NCBI GenBank assembly: GCA_024229515.1
Contig: JAAESI010000260.1
Coordinates: 1 to 38,809, forward strand
Reading direction: 5' to 3'
Length of the DNA: 38,809 bases
Source of the DNA: Pseudomonadota bacterium
Lineage (GTDB): Bacteria > Myxococcota_A > UBA796 > UBA9615
Shown: positions 9,964 through 17,810 of the stretch, piece by piece
How positions within the stretch are numbered: the stretch's first letter is position 1
How the letters are laid out: the number at the start of each line of letters is the position of its first letter
Position numbers and translations under genes: made by a program
The notes under the pieces: generated by a model
Seen by the model: only the letters and a program-made list of their open reading frames with translations
Database searches by the model: none
What the model was told of the DNA's origin: nothing

Positions 9964-9995
9964 TCGGCTCTCCGTCGAGGTACGCAGACCCTCTC

Positions 9996-10024
9996 TTCAA
10001 GGCCCGTGCCAATCGGGTTACGAT
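9996..10024 (+). promoter_or_regulatory. Weak sigma70-like promoter candidate
   Basis: TTCAAG (9996-10001) and TACGAT (10019-10024) are spaced 17 bp apart just ahead of the GTG at 10033. The hexamers match the consensus only partly (3/6 and 4/6), and the transcript would be nearly leaderless. This is a candidate only. Confidence 0.2.
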
Positions 10025-10032
10025 GCGTCGCT

Positions 10033-10962
10033 GTGCAGCGTTTCCTCTTCCTGACCGTGCTCATCGCCCTGCTCGGAGCCCCCGTGAGCGTCAAAGCTTC
10101 GTCTCCCCCTGACTTCGACGCCGTCTGGAACTACGGGGACCCCGCCGCGACCGAGGCCGCGTTCCGCGAGTTCGAGGCCAAGGCGGCCGACCAGTCCCTC
10201 GAATACCGGCTCCAGCTGCAGACCCAGATCGCCCGCACCCACTCGCTGCGGGCGCAGTTTGACGAGGCCCACGCGGTGCTGGACGAAGTGGAGAAGGCGC
10301 TGACGGACGCCACCCCGGTGGCGCAGGTCCGCTACCTGCTGGAGCGCGGGCGAACCCACAACTCGTCCGGGAACACCAAGGATGCGCGCGCGGCGTTCGT
10401 ACACGCGTGGATGCGCGCTCAGGAGATCGGCGAGGACTTCCACGCCGTGGACGCCGCCCACATGGTGGCGATCGCCGATCCCAGCGAAGCGATGCAGTGG
10501 AACGAGCGCGGCCTCGAGTTGGCCCGCGCCTCCAAGGACGAGCGGGCGCGCAACTGGAAGGGCTCGCTGCTGAACAACGTCGGCTGGACGCACTTCGAGC
10601 GCGGCGACTACGACAAGGCGCTGGCGACGTTCGAGGAGGCGCTGGCGTTCCGCAAGGAGCAAGGCAAAGCGGGGCCGATCAAGGTCGCCCGGTGGACGGT
10701 CGCGCGCACGTGGCGGGCTCAGGGGAAGCTGGCCGAAGCGCTGTCGGAGCAGCAGGCGCTGCTGAAGGAGTCCGGGGACAAGCCCGATCCCTACACCTGG
10801 GAGGAGATCGCCGAGTGCCTGCATGCGCTGGACCGGACCGACGAGGCCCGCCCCTGGTTCGCCAAGGCGCACGAAGCGTTGAGCGCCGATCCCTGGATGG
10901 TCGCGAACGAAGCTGAGCGGCTCGCGCGGTTGGCCCAACTTGCGCAGCCGGGTGGGGACTGA
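10033..10962 (+). CDS. Secreted TPR-repeat protein
   Basis: A 309-residue protein with a clear N-terminal signal peptide (VQRFLFLTVLIALL, cleavage near VKA|S, about residue 24). Helical repeats follow; the best TPR unit is near 178-210 (NNVGWTHFERGDYDKAL), with degenerate units before and after. It is probably a periplasmic protein-protein interaction scaffold. No catalytic motif is visible. The GTG start at 10033 sits directly before the signal sequence. The frame is open far upstream, but that stretch is antisense to the flagellar genes and is not coding. It is divergent from the fliO/P operon and 14 bp upstream of the next gene. Confidence 0.8.
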   Translation: MQRFLFLTVLIALLGAPVSVKASSPPDFDAVWNYGDPAATEAAFREFEAKAADQSLEYRLQLQTQIARTHSLRAQFDEAHAVLDEVEKALTDATPVAQVRYLLERGRTHNSSGNTKDARAAFVHAWMRAQEIGEDFHAVDAAHMVAIADPSEAMQWNERGLELARASKDERARNWKGSLLNNVGWTHFERGDYDKALATFEEALAFRKEQGKAGPIKVARWTVARTWRAQGKLAEALSEQQALLKESGDKPDPYTWEEIAECLHALDRTDEARPWFAKAHEALSADPWMVANEAERLARLAQLAQPGGD

Positions 10963-10976
10963 TTGAATCGGAGGCC

Positions 10977-11270
10977 ATGAGCAAGATCTCCGTCCGCCAC
11001 GAGCACACGCTAGACCTCGAAGAATCCCGCAACCGCATCGAGCACTTCGAGTCGTACATGGGGAAGTACGGCGCCAAGCTGGTGTGGAGCGGGAACAACG
11101 CGGAGCTCAAGGGGCCCGGGGTCGGTGGCGGCGTCGTCATCGCCGACAAGGTCGTCGAGATCACCATCAAGCTGGGGATGCTCGCGCGCGCCGCGGGCGT
11201 CGACCCGGCGCGGCTGGAGAACTCGATCAAGAAGCGCCTCAACGGCGCGTTCCACCCGGACGGTCCGTAG
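10977..11270 (+). CDS. Polyhydroxyalkanoic acid system family small protein
   Basis: A 97-residue protein resembling the PHA granule-associated/regulatory family (PF09650, PHA_gran_rgn). It has an N-terminal HEHTLDLEESRNRIEHF helix, a central LVWSGNNAELKGPG beta unit, a VVEITIKLG strand and a C-terminal ENSIKKRLNGAF helix. A good GGAGG-type ribosome binding site (GGAGGCC) precedes the ATG. Family members occur in bacteria with and without PHA synthesis, and no PHA gene is present here, so the physiological role is open. Confidence 0.75.
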   Translation: MSKISVRHEHTLDLEESRNRIEHFESYMGKYGAKLVWSGNNAELKGPGVGGGVVIADKVVEITIKLGMLARAAGVDPARLENSIKKRLNGAFHPDGP

Positions 11271-11303
11271 CTGTAGCCGACCGGCTGGCCGCTTGAGCTA
11301 GCC

Positions 11304-11333
11304 TGCGCCTCCATCCACCACCTGGGAGGCGCA
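11304..11333 (+). promoter_or_regulatory. Perfect 9-bp hairpin overlapping the ribosome binding site of the tail-collar gene
   Basis: TGCGCCTCC (11304-11312) pairs exactly with GGAGGCGCA (11325-11333) around a 12-nt loop. The 3' arm contains the GGAGG ribosome binding sequence just ahead of the presumed start of the next gene, so folding would hide it. A short T-rich tract (CCTTTTCTC) lies further on, which leaves open a weak terminator for the preceding gene. Confidence 0.4.
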
Positions 11334-11334
11334 C

Positions 11335-11800
11335 GTAGATCCTTTTCTCGGTCAGATCATCATGTTTGGGGGCAACTTCGCCCCGCGCGGCTGGGCGCTG
11401 TGTGACGGGCAGTTCCTGTCGATCAGCTCCTACCCGGCGCTCTTCTCCATTCTGGGCACGTACTACGGCGGCGACGGCCGGTCCACGTTCGCCCTTCCCG
11501 ACCTGCGCGGGCGGGTGCCCAAGCACATCGGAAACGGTCCCGGCCTGAGCCCGGTCAACATCGGTCAGAAGGGCGGCTCGGAGACGGTGACCCTGACCAA
11601 CGCCCAGCTCCCTGCGCACAGCCATGCCGTCGCCGACAAGGCAGGCAGCGGCAGCATCGCGGTGGGGGGGAGGCTCCGGTGCGGCGGGCAAGATCTCGGT
11701 CGGCACCCAGGGCGGCGACCAGGCCGTCTCCGTGATGCAGCCCTACCTCGGCGTGAACTACATCATCGCCCTTCAGGGCGTCTTCCCCTCGAGGAGCTGA
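11335..11800 (+). pseudogene. Phage tail-collar domain protein, frameshifted
   Basis: The sequence encodes a tail-collar (PF07484) domain: DPFLGQI, then NFAPRGWALCDGQ, YYGGDGRSTFALPDLRG and a C-terminal VNYIIALQG stretch. These short proteins (about 150-180 residues) are widespread on bacterial chromosomes and need not mean a prophage. The frame breaks at a G7 run (11664-11670). Deleting one G restores a continuous 154-residue protein ending at 11800. By homology translation should begin at 11335, but the codon there is GTA, placed correctly after GGAGG. The first in-frame ATG is at 11362, inside the domain. The gene is thus suspect at both ends, through sequencing error or real decay. Confidence 0.7.
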
Positions 11801-11801
11801 G

Positions 11802-12428
11802 GTGTCCGCCTCACGCTCGAAGGGGCCCAACCGACGGCAGGTCGGCGGCGGCAGCGCGGCGGCGATCGCACTCGCAGCGGCCGCGCCGGCGGTCGCGACG
11901 GCCGCCGTTCCTGGAGCTCGTCCGCGCGCCATCGTCTTCGGGACGGAGCCTGCTCCCACCGATCCCACACCCTGGGATGCACGCTCCGTCGAACACCGCG
12001 TAGTCGGTCCGGGGAGGCGGTCCATCGGCTGCTTCGGCCTCGACGGCGCCGGGCTGAACGGGCCTTGCGCCGCGGTCCCGGGTGCCGATGGGACCGTCCA
12101 CGTCATCGACCGGGGCAATGCCCGCATCCAGGTGTTCTCCGATGGCGGCAGCCACCTCCGCTCGTACGGAACCCCGGGGAAGGCCGCCTCGGATCGCTCC
12201 CCGGGCCAGTACGGCCCCGGCGAGCTGTTCGCGCCGCGAGCCATAGCGGTGGACGAGGCCGGGTTCGCGTACGTGCTGGACGCCGCTCCGGGGTACGTGC
12301 ACGTGTTCGACGCCGAAGGGAACGCGGTCGATCAGGTCGTCGTTCAGGTGCGCGACACGCCCGCCGCGCCGATCGCCGCAGGGTGGCTCGAGGACGGTCG
12401 GCTCTACGTGCAGGTTCGGAAGGAGTAG
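11802..12428 (+). CDS. NHL/beta-propeller-like secreted protein
   Basis: A 208-residue protein starting with GTG, preceded by GAGGAG at good spacing and 1 bp after the previous stop. The N-terminus has RR followed by an Ala-rich hydrophobic stretch (about residues 11-35), a possible Tat-type signal. Two NHL-like blades are visible: GTVHVIDRGNARIQVFSDGG and, after the PRAIAVDEAG motif, FAYVLDAAPGYVHVFDAEG. That is fewer than a complete six-bladed propeller, so it may be truncated or may oligomerise. It is convergent with the aminotransferase gene, 11 bp away. Function unknown. Confidence 0.7.
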   Translation: MSASRSKGPNRRQVGGGSAAAIALAAAAPAVATAAVPGARPRAIVFGTEPAPTDPTPWDARSVEHRVVGPGRRSIGCFGLDGAGLNGPCAAVPGADGTVHVIDRGNARIQVFSDGGSHLRSYGTPGKAASDRSPGQYGPGELFAPRAIAVDEAGFAYVLDAAPGYVHVFDAEGNAVDQVVVQVRDTPAAPIAAGWLEDGRLYVQVRKE

Positions 12429-12439
12429 CCCCCCACCGC

Positions 12440-13576
12440 TCAGGCCGGCGGCTCCTTCGCCAGCGCTCGCAGCACCTCCATGCCCCGCTCCAGCGTGGCC
12501 ATGTCGCGCGCGTAGGTGACCCGGAAGTGGGTCGTGCGGGTGGAGAAGGCCCGCCCCGGCACGATCAGCAGCCCTCGGTCGATCGCCGCCCGGATGAACG
12601 TGACGTCGTCGCCCCACGGCACCTTCGGGAAGACGTAGTAGGAGCCGTTGGGCTTGACCGCTTCGTAGCCCGCGTCCACCAGCCCGTCGTAGAGGAAGTC
12701 GCGCTTGGCCCGAAACGCCTCGACGCGCGGCGTCAGGTCGATCGAGAAGGCCGCGAGGGCCCCCCGCTGGACCAGCGTCGGCGGGCACGTGAAGGTGAAC
12801 TGCTGCAGGGTCCGCAGGCGGTCGATCAACTCCGCCGAGCCAGCGGCCCAGCCCAGCCGCCAGCCGGCCATGCCGAACGCCTTGCTCGTCCCCCCGATCA
12901 GCAGCGCCTCGGGCCCGAGGAAGTCCTTGATCGTGCTGTGCGGCTCCTCGAACGAGAACTGGTGGTACAGCTCGTCGCTGACCACCGCGATCCGCCGCTC
13001 CCGGCAGATGGCCGCCACCGTCGCCAGCTCGTCCGGCCGCAGGCACATCCCCGAGGGGTTGGCGGGCGAGTTCAGCACCAGCACCCGCGTGTTGTCAGTG
13101 ATCTTGCTCAGCAGCGCCTCAGGGCGGAGGCGGAAGTCCGGATACAGGTCGTAGAAGACCGGCGTGGCGCCCGCGATGCGGGCCAGGGTCGGGTACAGCA
13201 CGAAGTAGGGGTCGGGGAGCAGGACCTCGTCCCCACGATCCAGCAGCGCCAGGAACGCCAGCGTCAGCGCGCCGCTGGCCCCCGACGTCATCATCACCTT
13301 CTCGGCCGGGTCCAACCCGAAGTCCGCCTGCAGGTGCGCCGTCGCCGCGGCCACGACGTCAGCGTAGCCCTCGGTGGTGCTGTAGCCGCCGCAGCCCTCT
13401 TCGATGGCCGCCACCGTCGCCTCCCGGATCGGCGTGGGCACGTCGAAGTCAGCCTGTCCGATCGACAGGTCGATCGCGTCCGGCCGCTGCCGCCCGGCGT
13501 CGAACAGCTCGCGGATCTTGGAGGTCTTGACGCCCTCCATTCGCTCCGCGAACCGGAATGTCCAGGGTTCGCTCAT
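12440..13576 (-). CDS. PLP-dependent class I/II aminotransferase (proposed tryptophan transaminase)
   Basis: A 378-residue fold-type I aminotransferase. Visible marks are NSPANPSG (169-176), SDELYHQF (200-207), the Schiff-base lysine in GGTSKAFGMAGWRLGW (Lys232) and a C-terminal FRVTYARD with the carboxylate-binding Arg. The family removes the amino group from aspartate, aromatic or other amino acids. It is the last gene of the long operon and overlaps the gene before it (ATGA). With indolepyruvate oxidoreductase encoded upstream in the same operon, transamination of tryptophan (or other aromatic amino acids) to the 2-oxo acid is the most economical role. Substrate specificity cannot be read from the sequence. 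Confidence 0.85.
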   Translation of the reverse strand: MSEPWTFRFAERMEGVKTSKIRELFDAGRQRPDAIDLSIGQADFDVPTPIREATVAAIEEGCGGYSTTEGYADVVAAATAHLQADFGLDPAEKVMMTSGASGALTLAFLALLDRGDEVLLPDPYFVLYPTLARIAGATPVFYDLYPDFRLRPEALLSKITDNTRVLVLNSPANPSGMCLRPDELATVAAICRERRIAVVSDELYHQFSFEEPHSTIKDFLGPEALLIGGTSKAFGMAGWRLGWAAGSAELIDRLRTLQQFTFTCPPTLVQRGALAAFSIDLTPRVEAFRAKRDFLYDGLVDAGYEAVKPNGSYYVFPKVPWGDDVTFIRAAIDRGLLIVPGRAFSTRTTHFRVTYARDMATLERGMEVLRALAKEPPA

Positions 13577-14076
13577 GGGGTCGGCTGCTCGACCCAGAAG
13601 CGACGGAGGCAGCAGCTGTCACCGTCCGGAAGCGCTTCCAGCGTCTCCACCCGCAGCGTCGTGCCGCACGCTTCGTTGACGCGGTCCACGCTGGTGGAGA
13701 ACCACATGTCGCAGCCGGGTCGGTCCTCCGCGAGCAGGTCGAGCCGCTTGTGCCAGTGGAACCAGGGGCAGTCGTGGTGGCGCACGAACGCTTCGTCGGC
13801 GCCTTCCCCGATCTCGACGATCGCGTCCTCGCCCATGCACTCGGACGACCACACGATGCTGGCCGCGACCTGGGCCGCGATCGGCTTGGAGCGGTCCAGC
13901 CGCTTGGCGTAGGCGGCGCCGGTCTGCACGCCGGTCAGTTCCCACATCTTGTCGGTGACCGCCGCGGGGTCCACGTCGGGGCAGAGGTCCGCCACCGCCG
14001 CCCGCCACGCGAAGTGCTGGGCGCGGGTGATCTGGCAGAGCACGTCGAACCGGTGCTGGAGGGGTTTGTCGCTCAT
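13573..14076 (-). CDS. Small protein resembling L-2-amino-thiazoline-4-carboxylate (ATC) hydrolase family
   Basis: A 167-residue soluble protein with an N-terminal helical half and a C-terminal half containing HHDCPWFHWHKR, a CDMWFS segment and the ending LPDGDSCCLRRF. The Gly-Asp-x-Cys-Cys ending and overall size recall PF14196 (ATC-hydrolase-like) proteins found in many anaerobes. The match is by eye and tentative. Its 4-bp overlaps with the Mo-hydroxylase large-subunit gene and the aminotransferase gene make it a real operon member. A hydrolase acting on a cyclic C-N bond would fit the lactam intermediate of the proposed pathway. A maturation or binding role is equally possible. Confidence 0.55.
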   Translation of the reverse strand: MSDKPLQHRFDVLCQITRAQHFAWRAAVADLCPDVDPAAVTDKMWELTGVQTGAAYAKRLDRSKPIAAQVAASIVWSSECMGEDAIVEIGEGADEAFVRHHDCPWFHWHKRLDLLAEDRPGCDMWFSTSVDRVNEACGTTLRVETLEALPDGDSCCLRRFWVEQPTP

Positions 14077-16466
14077 GTCGCTTCCTCGTTCTTGGCCCGA
14101 AGCGCCGCGAGCAGCTTCTCGGGGGTGATGGGCAGGTCGTGGATCCGGACCCCGACCGCGTCGGCGATGGCGTTGGCGATGGCGGGGGCGGTGGGCACGA
14201 GCCCGGGCTCCCCGATCCCCTTGGCGCCGTACGGCCCCGTCGGCTCGTCCGTCTCGACGAACTCGAGCTCGATGGGGAAGTCCATCTCCACCGCCGTGGG
14301 GATCTTGTAGTCGGTGAAGTTCGGGTTGAGGATGCGCCCCCGCTCGGTCTTGACCTCTTCGTACAGCGCGTAGCCAACCCCCTGGGCGAGGGCGCCGATG
14401 GTCTGACCGCGCAGGATCTGCGGGTTGATCACCTTCCCCACGTCCAGCACGGCGGCCATCTTGAGGATGCGGACATCCCCGGTGTCGGTGTCCACCTCGA
14501 CCTCGACGCCCTGCGTGCCGAAGGTGTAGCAAGCGGACATGTTGCCCTGGCCCTGCTCCCAGTCCGGCAGCTCGCTGGGGGGGTCGTAGAACGCCTCGAC
14601 GGTGAACATCTGCCCGCCGCCATCGCGGAAGTGAGCAGCCCGGATCAGCTTGCCTAGATCCACCCGCAGGACCGGGTCGTCCGTGTTGCTCAGGAACACC
14701 TGGCCCTCGCGGAGATCGAACGCGTCGGCGTCGATTCGCGACCGCCAATCGAACGAGGGCGCGGGCGCGTCGGGGTCCCGCTTGCGCTGCTTGCGGAGCG
14801 CCTCCTCGACCAGCTGCGGGTACAGCTCGACCGCCGCCCGGAAGACCTTGTCGCGCAGCTTCGTGGCGCCCATCAGCAGCGCGTTGCAGGCGGTGAAGGC
14901 GCCCCGGCTGGCGTGGGTGCCGACGTCCCACGGGCAGGTGGAGGTGTCGGTCTGGTTGATGAAGACCCGGTCCGGGGCGACGCCGATCGCGTCCGCCGCG
15001 ACGATCTGCAGCGAGCTGTGCAGCCCCTGCCCCATCTCGACCCCGCCGGAGCTGAGGTACAGGTTCCCCCAGTCGTCGAACCGCAGGATCACGCCGCTGG
15101 CGTCGCTGCGGTAGATGCGGCCGGAGCCGCCGACGTGGATCAGCGACGCCATGCCGACCCCGCGGGCGGTGCCGTCCGGAGCGCCCCGCTTGTTGTCCCA
15201 GTCGAGCCGCTCAGCGGTCTGCTCCAGGCACTCACGCAGGCCGCAGGTGGCGACCTTCAGCCCCATCGGGGTGACCTCGTTGGGCTCGTTGCAGTTGATC
15301 AGCCGCAGCTGAGCGGCGTCGATCCCGGCCTCCTCGGCGAGCTGGTCGAGGTTGCTCTCCAGGGCGAAGGTCAGCTCGGGGTTGCCGTACCCGCGCATCG
15401 CCTGGGCGTACGTGTTGTTGGTGTAGACGAGCTCGCAGTCGAAGTAGATGTTGGGCACGCGGTACAGCGAGGTGGCCGGCAGCAGCATCACGCTGGGGTA
15501 GGTCGCCCCCCACGAGCCGTAGGCGCCGTTGTCCTGCACGACGTGCACGTGGCGGAACGTCAGCCGCCCGTCGCGGTCGCAGCCCTGGGCCATGCGCACC
15601 GTCGCCGACTGCCGGGGGGACAGGTAGGCGAACTCCTGATCCCGGTTGTACTGCACCTTGACCGGCTTGCCCGTCTTCCAGGCCAGCAGGATCGAGATGT
15701 ACTCGTAGCAGTGGGTGTCCAGCCCGGTGCCGAAGCCGCCCCCCAGCGCCGGCACGATCACGCGCGCGTTCTTGTTGCGCAGCCCCATCTGGGCGAGGGC
15801 GCCGTTGAAGTCGCGCTGGGCGAGGAACGGGATCTGGGTCTTGGCCCACACCGTGAGGTTCATCTGGGGGTCGAACTCGGCGATGCAGCCCGCCGTGCCC
15901 ATGCACGTCTGCTGGATCAGCGGGGTCGACCACTCCCCCTCCGCCACGTACGCGGACGCCGCGCGCGCCTTCTCGACGTCGCCGGAGAAGTGTCGGAAGT
16001 GCACCGGCATCAGGTTGCTGGTCACCGGCCGCCCGCGCGGGTCGACGTCGTGGACCAGGGGGGCCCCCTCGGCCAGCGCCTCGATCGGGTCGAACACCGC
16101 CGGCAGCGGCTCGTACTCGACCTCGATGGCGGCGGCCGCTTCCGCCGCGATGTCCGGATCGATCGCCGCCACCGCCGCGATCTCGTCCCGGAACTGCCGG
16201 ACCTTGCCCTTCTTCAGCGCCAGGTTGTCGCGGAGGAAGCCGAGGCGGACCTCGGGCGTGTTCTCGGCGGTGATCACCGCCCTCACGCCGGGGATCCGCT
16301 CGGCCTTGCTCGTGTCGATCCGGAGGATGCGCGCATGCGCGTGCTCGCTGAACCGGATGGCCCCGTGGAGCATGCCCGGGCGGACCGCGTCGCTGATGTA
16401 CTCGGCGCGCCCCGTCGCCTTGGCGGCGGCGTCCGGCCGGGTGGGGCTGGTTCCCATGTAGGTCAT
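14073..16466 (-). CDS. Xanthine dehydrogenase-family molybdopterin-binding large subunit (proposed indoleacetyl-CoA C2-hydroxylase)
   Basis: A 797-residue Mo-cofactor subunit of the xanthine dehydrogenase/CO dehydrogenase family, which hydroxylates N-heterocycles with water. The order is normal: the N-terminal a/b-hammerhead domain (from about 15), GGGFGTGLD in the cofactor-binding core, AMRGYGNPE at the usual Arg-Gly-x-Gly site, GGVEMGQG, and the catalytic glutamate in GAKGIGEPG (Glu753). The start at 16466 overlaps the previous stop as TGATG. In the anaerobic indoleacetate pathway a Mo-containing hydroxylase oxidises C2 of the indole ring to the 2-oxo (lactam) form, the substrate for the hydantoinase-type enzyme encoded further upstream. 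That assignment comes from the operon, not from substrate-pocket residues. Confidence 0.88.
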   Translation of the reverse strand: MTYMGTSPTRPDAAAKATGRAEYISDAVRPGMLHGAIRFSEHAHARILRIDTSKAERIPGVRAVITAENTPEVRLGFLRDNLALKKGKVRQFRDEIAAVAAIDPDIAAEAAAAIEVEYEPLPAVFDPIEALAEGAPLVHDVDPRGRPVTSNLMPVHFRHFSGDVEKARAASAYVAEGEWSTPLIQQTCMGTAGCIAEFDPQMNLTVWAKTQIPFLAQRDFNGALAQMGLRNKNARVIVPALGGGFGTGLDTHCYEYISILLAWKTGKPVKVQYNRDQEFAYLSPRQSATVRMAQGCDRDGRLTFRHVHVVQDNGAYGSWGATYPSVMLLPATSLYRVPNIYFDCELVYTNNTYAQAMRGYGNPELTFALESNLDQLAEEAGIDAAQLRLINCNEPNEVTPMGLKVATCGLRECLEQTAERLDWDNKRGAPDGTARGVGMASLIHVGGSGRIYRSDASGVILRFDDWGNLYLSSGGVEMGQGLHSSLQIVAADAIGVAPDRVFINQTDTSTCPWDVGTHASRGAFTACNALLMGATKLRDKVFRAAVELYPQLVEEALRKQRKRDPDAPAPSFDWRSRIDADAFDLREGQVFLSNTDDPVLRVDLGKLIRAAHFRDGGGQMFTVEAFYDPPSELPDWEQGQGNMSACYTFGTQGVEVEVDTDTGDVRILKMAAVLDVGKVINPQILRGQTIGALAQGVGYALYEEVKTERGRILNPNFTDYKIPTAVEMDFPIELEFVETDEPTGPYGAKGIGEPGLVPTAPAIANAIADAVGVRIHDLPITPEKLLAALRAKNEEAT

Positions 16467-16939
16467 CAGCTCCCCTCCCCTCGCAGCGCCGCGGCCCGGC
16501 GCACCGACTCGATGATCTGCGCGTACCCAGTGCACCGGCAGAGGTTGCCCACCAGCGCGTGCCGGATGTCGGCGTCGGCGGGGTCGGGGTCGGCGTCCAG
16601 CAGCGCCTTGCTCGCCATGATCATTCCGGGGGTGCAGAAGCCGCACTGGATGCCTCCGGCCTCCACGAACGCCTGCTGCTCGGGGGACAGCTCGCCGGGC
16701 GCGGGCGCGAGCCCCTCGATCGTCGTGACGGCCCGCCCCTCGACCTCGGCCGCGGGGAGCAGGCAAGCGTTGAACGGGTGGCCGTCCACCTGGACCGTGC
16801 AGGCGCCGCACTCGCCCTTGCCGCAGCCCTCCTTGGTGCCGCGATGGCCGAGGGGGCCGCGCAGCACGTCGAGCAAGAGCTCGGAGCCGACGAGGGAGCA
16901 GGAGACCTCCCGCCCGTTGAGGGTGAACCGGACTTCCAT
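16466..16939 (-). CDS. 2x[2Fe-2S] small subunit of the molybdenum hydroxylase
   Basis: A 157-residue subunit of the usual length. It has the plant-ferredoxin-type cluster (Cys39, Cys44, Cys47, Cys59 in GCGKGECGACTV...C) and the second, helical cluster (CGFC at 99-102 and CRC at 134-136). It carries electrons from the Mo site to FAD. It is sandwiched between the FAD and Mo subunit genes with TGATG overlaps on both sides, so the three are translationally coupled. Confidence 0.93.
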   Translation of the reverse strand: MEVRFTLNGREVSCSLVGSELLLDVLRGPLGHRGTKEGCGKGECGACTVQVDGHPFNACLLPAAEVEGRAVTTIEGLAPAPGELSPEQQAFVEAGGIQCGFCTPGMIMASKALLDADPDPADADIRHALVGNLCRCTGYAQIIESVRRAAALRGEGS

Positions 16940-17799
16940 CACTCGCTCCCTTCGAACCGCGCCGCGAGGGCCCGCGTCGCGCGCTCGACGTAGACCCCGA
17001 TGATCCGACGCCGGTAGTCCGCCCCGCCGCGGATGTCGGTGATCGGCGAGACCTCCTCCTCCGCGATGCGCCGCGCCTCCGCGATGCGTGCGTCCGTGGG
17101 GGGGTGACCGCACAGCGCCGCCTCCGTGGCGGGGAGCCTCATCGGGACCGGCGCCACCGAGCCGGCGGCGAACCGGACGTGGGTGCAGATCCCGTCGTTC
17201 ATCACCAGGCCGGCCGCGACCGAGGCGATCGCGATGTCCATCGCCACGCGCTTCTTCTTGAGGAACGTCGTCTGCAGCCCCGGTTCGGGCGGGTCCACGT
17301 CGATGGACATCAGGAGCTCGTCCGCCCCCATCCGGGTCACCCCCGGCTCGGCGAAGAACTCCTCGAGGGCGAGCACGCGCTCCCCCTGGGGGCCGCGCAG
17401 CACCACCCGGGCGCCGTGGACGAGCAGCGCGGGGGCCGAGTCGGCGCAGGGGGCCGCGTTGCAGAGGTTGCCGCCGAGGGTCGCGCTGCTCCGAATCTGG
17501 GGCGACGCCATCTGGTTCATCGCGTCCGCGAGCACCGGCCAGCCCTCCCGCAGGGCGTCGATCGCGAGCAGGTCGGCGACCGACGCGGCGGCCCCCAGCC
17601 GTGCGCTCTGGGCCACCTCGGACCGGGTCAATTCGGCGATGCCGCGCAGGGAGATCAGCGCCGACGGACGCGGCGCCCCGCCCTTGAGCCGAACCATCAC
17701 GTCGGTCCCCCCGGCGATGAAGCGCGCCCCCGGCAGGGACGCCTTGAGCTCCAGGGCGGCCTCCAGGCTGGTCGGGCGGTGGTACGGCAGAGGGTGCAT
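16939..17799 (-). CDS. FAD-binding subunit of the molybdenum hydroxylase
   Basis: A 286-residue CoxM/XDHB-type flavin subunit. FAD-binding motifs are ARFIAGGTDV (about 28-38) and SSATLGGNLCNAAP (about 110-123), followed by the CO-dehydrogenase-flavoprotein C-terminal domain. The length is normal and I see no insertion for the extra [4Fe-4S] cluster of 4-hydroxybenzoyl-CoA reductase HcrB (about 324 residues). This argues against that related enzyme of anaerobic aromatic metabolism. The ATG at 17799 is 11 bp after the CoA-transferase stop. Confidence 0.9.
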   Translation of the reverse strand: MHPLPYHRPTSLEAALELKASLPGARFIAGGTDVMVRLKGGAPRPSALISLRGIAELTRSEVAQSARLGAAASVADLLAIDALREGWPVLADAMNQMASPQIRSSATLGGNLCNAAPCADSAPALLVHGARVVLRGPQGERVLALEEFFAEPGVTRMGADELLMSIDVDPPEPGLQTTFLKKKRVAMDIAIASVAAGLVMNDGICTHVRFAAGSVAPVPMRLPATEAALCGHPPTDARIAEARRIAEEEVSPITDIRGGADYRRRIIGVYVERATRALAARFEGSE

Positions 17800-17810
17800 G
17801 CGGGTTCCGT

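Noticed and set aside
6868..10962. A 1364-codon open frame on the plus strand
   Set aside because: Most of it is antisense to fliR, fliQ and fliO/P and gives low-quality Arg/Gly/His-rich sequence. Only the end, from the GTG at 10033, is a real gene.
11335..11800. Tail-collar gene as a sign of a prophage
   Set aside because: No other phage gene is present, and single tail-collar proteins are common on bacterial chromosomes.
14073..17799. The Mo enzyme read as 4-hydroxybenzoyl-CoA reductase
   Set aside because: The FAD subunit has normal length without room for the extra [4Fe-4S] cluster of HcrB, and the neighbours point to N-heterocycle hydroxylation.
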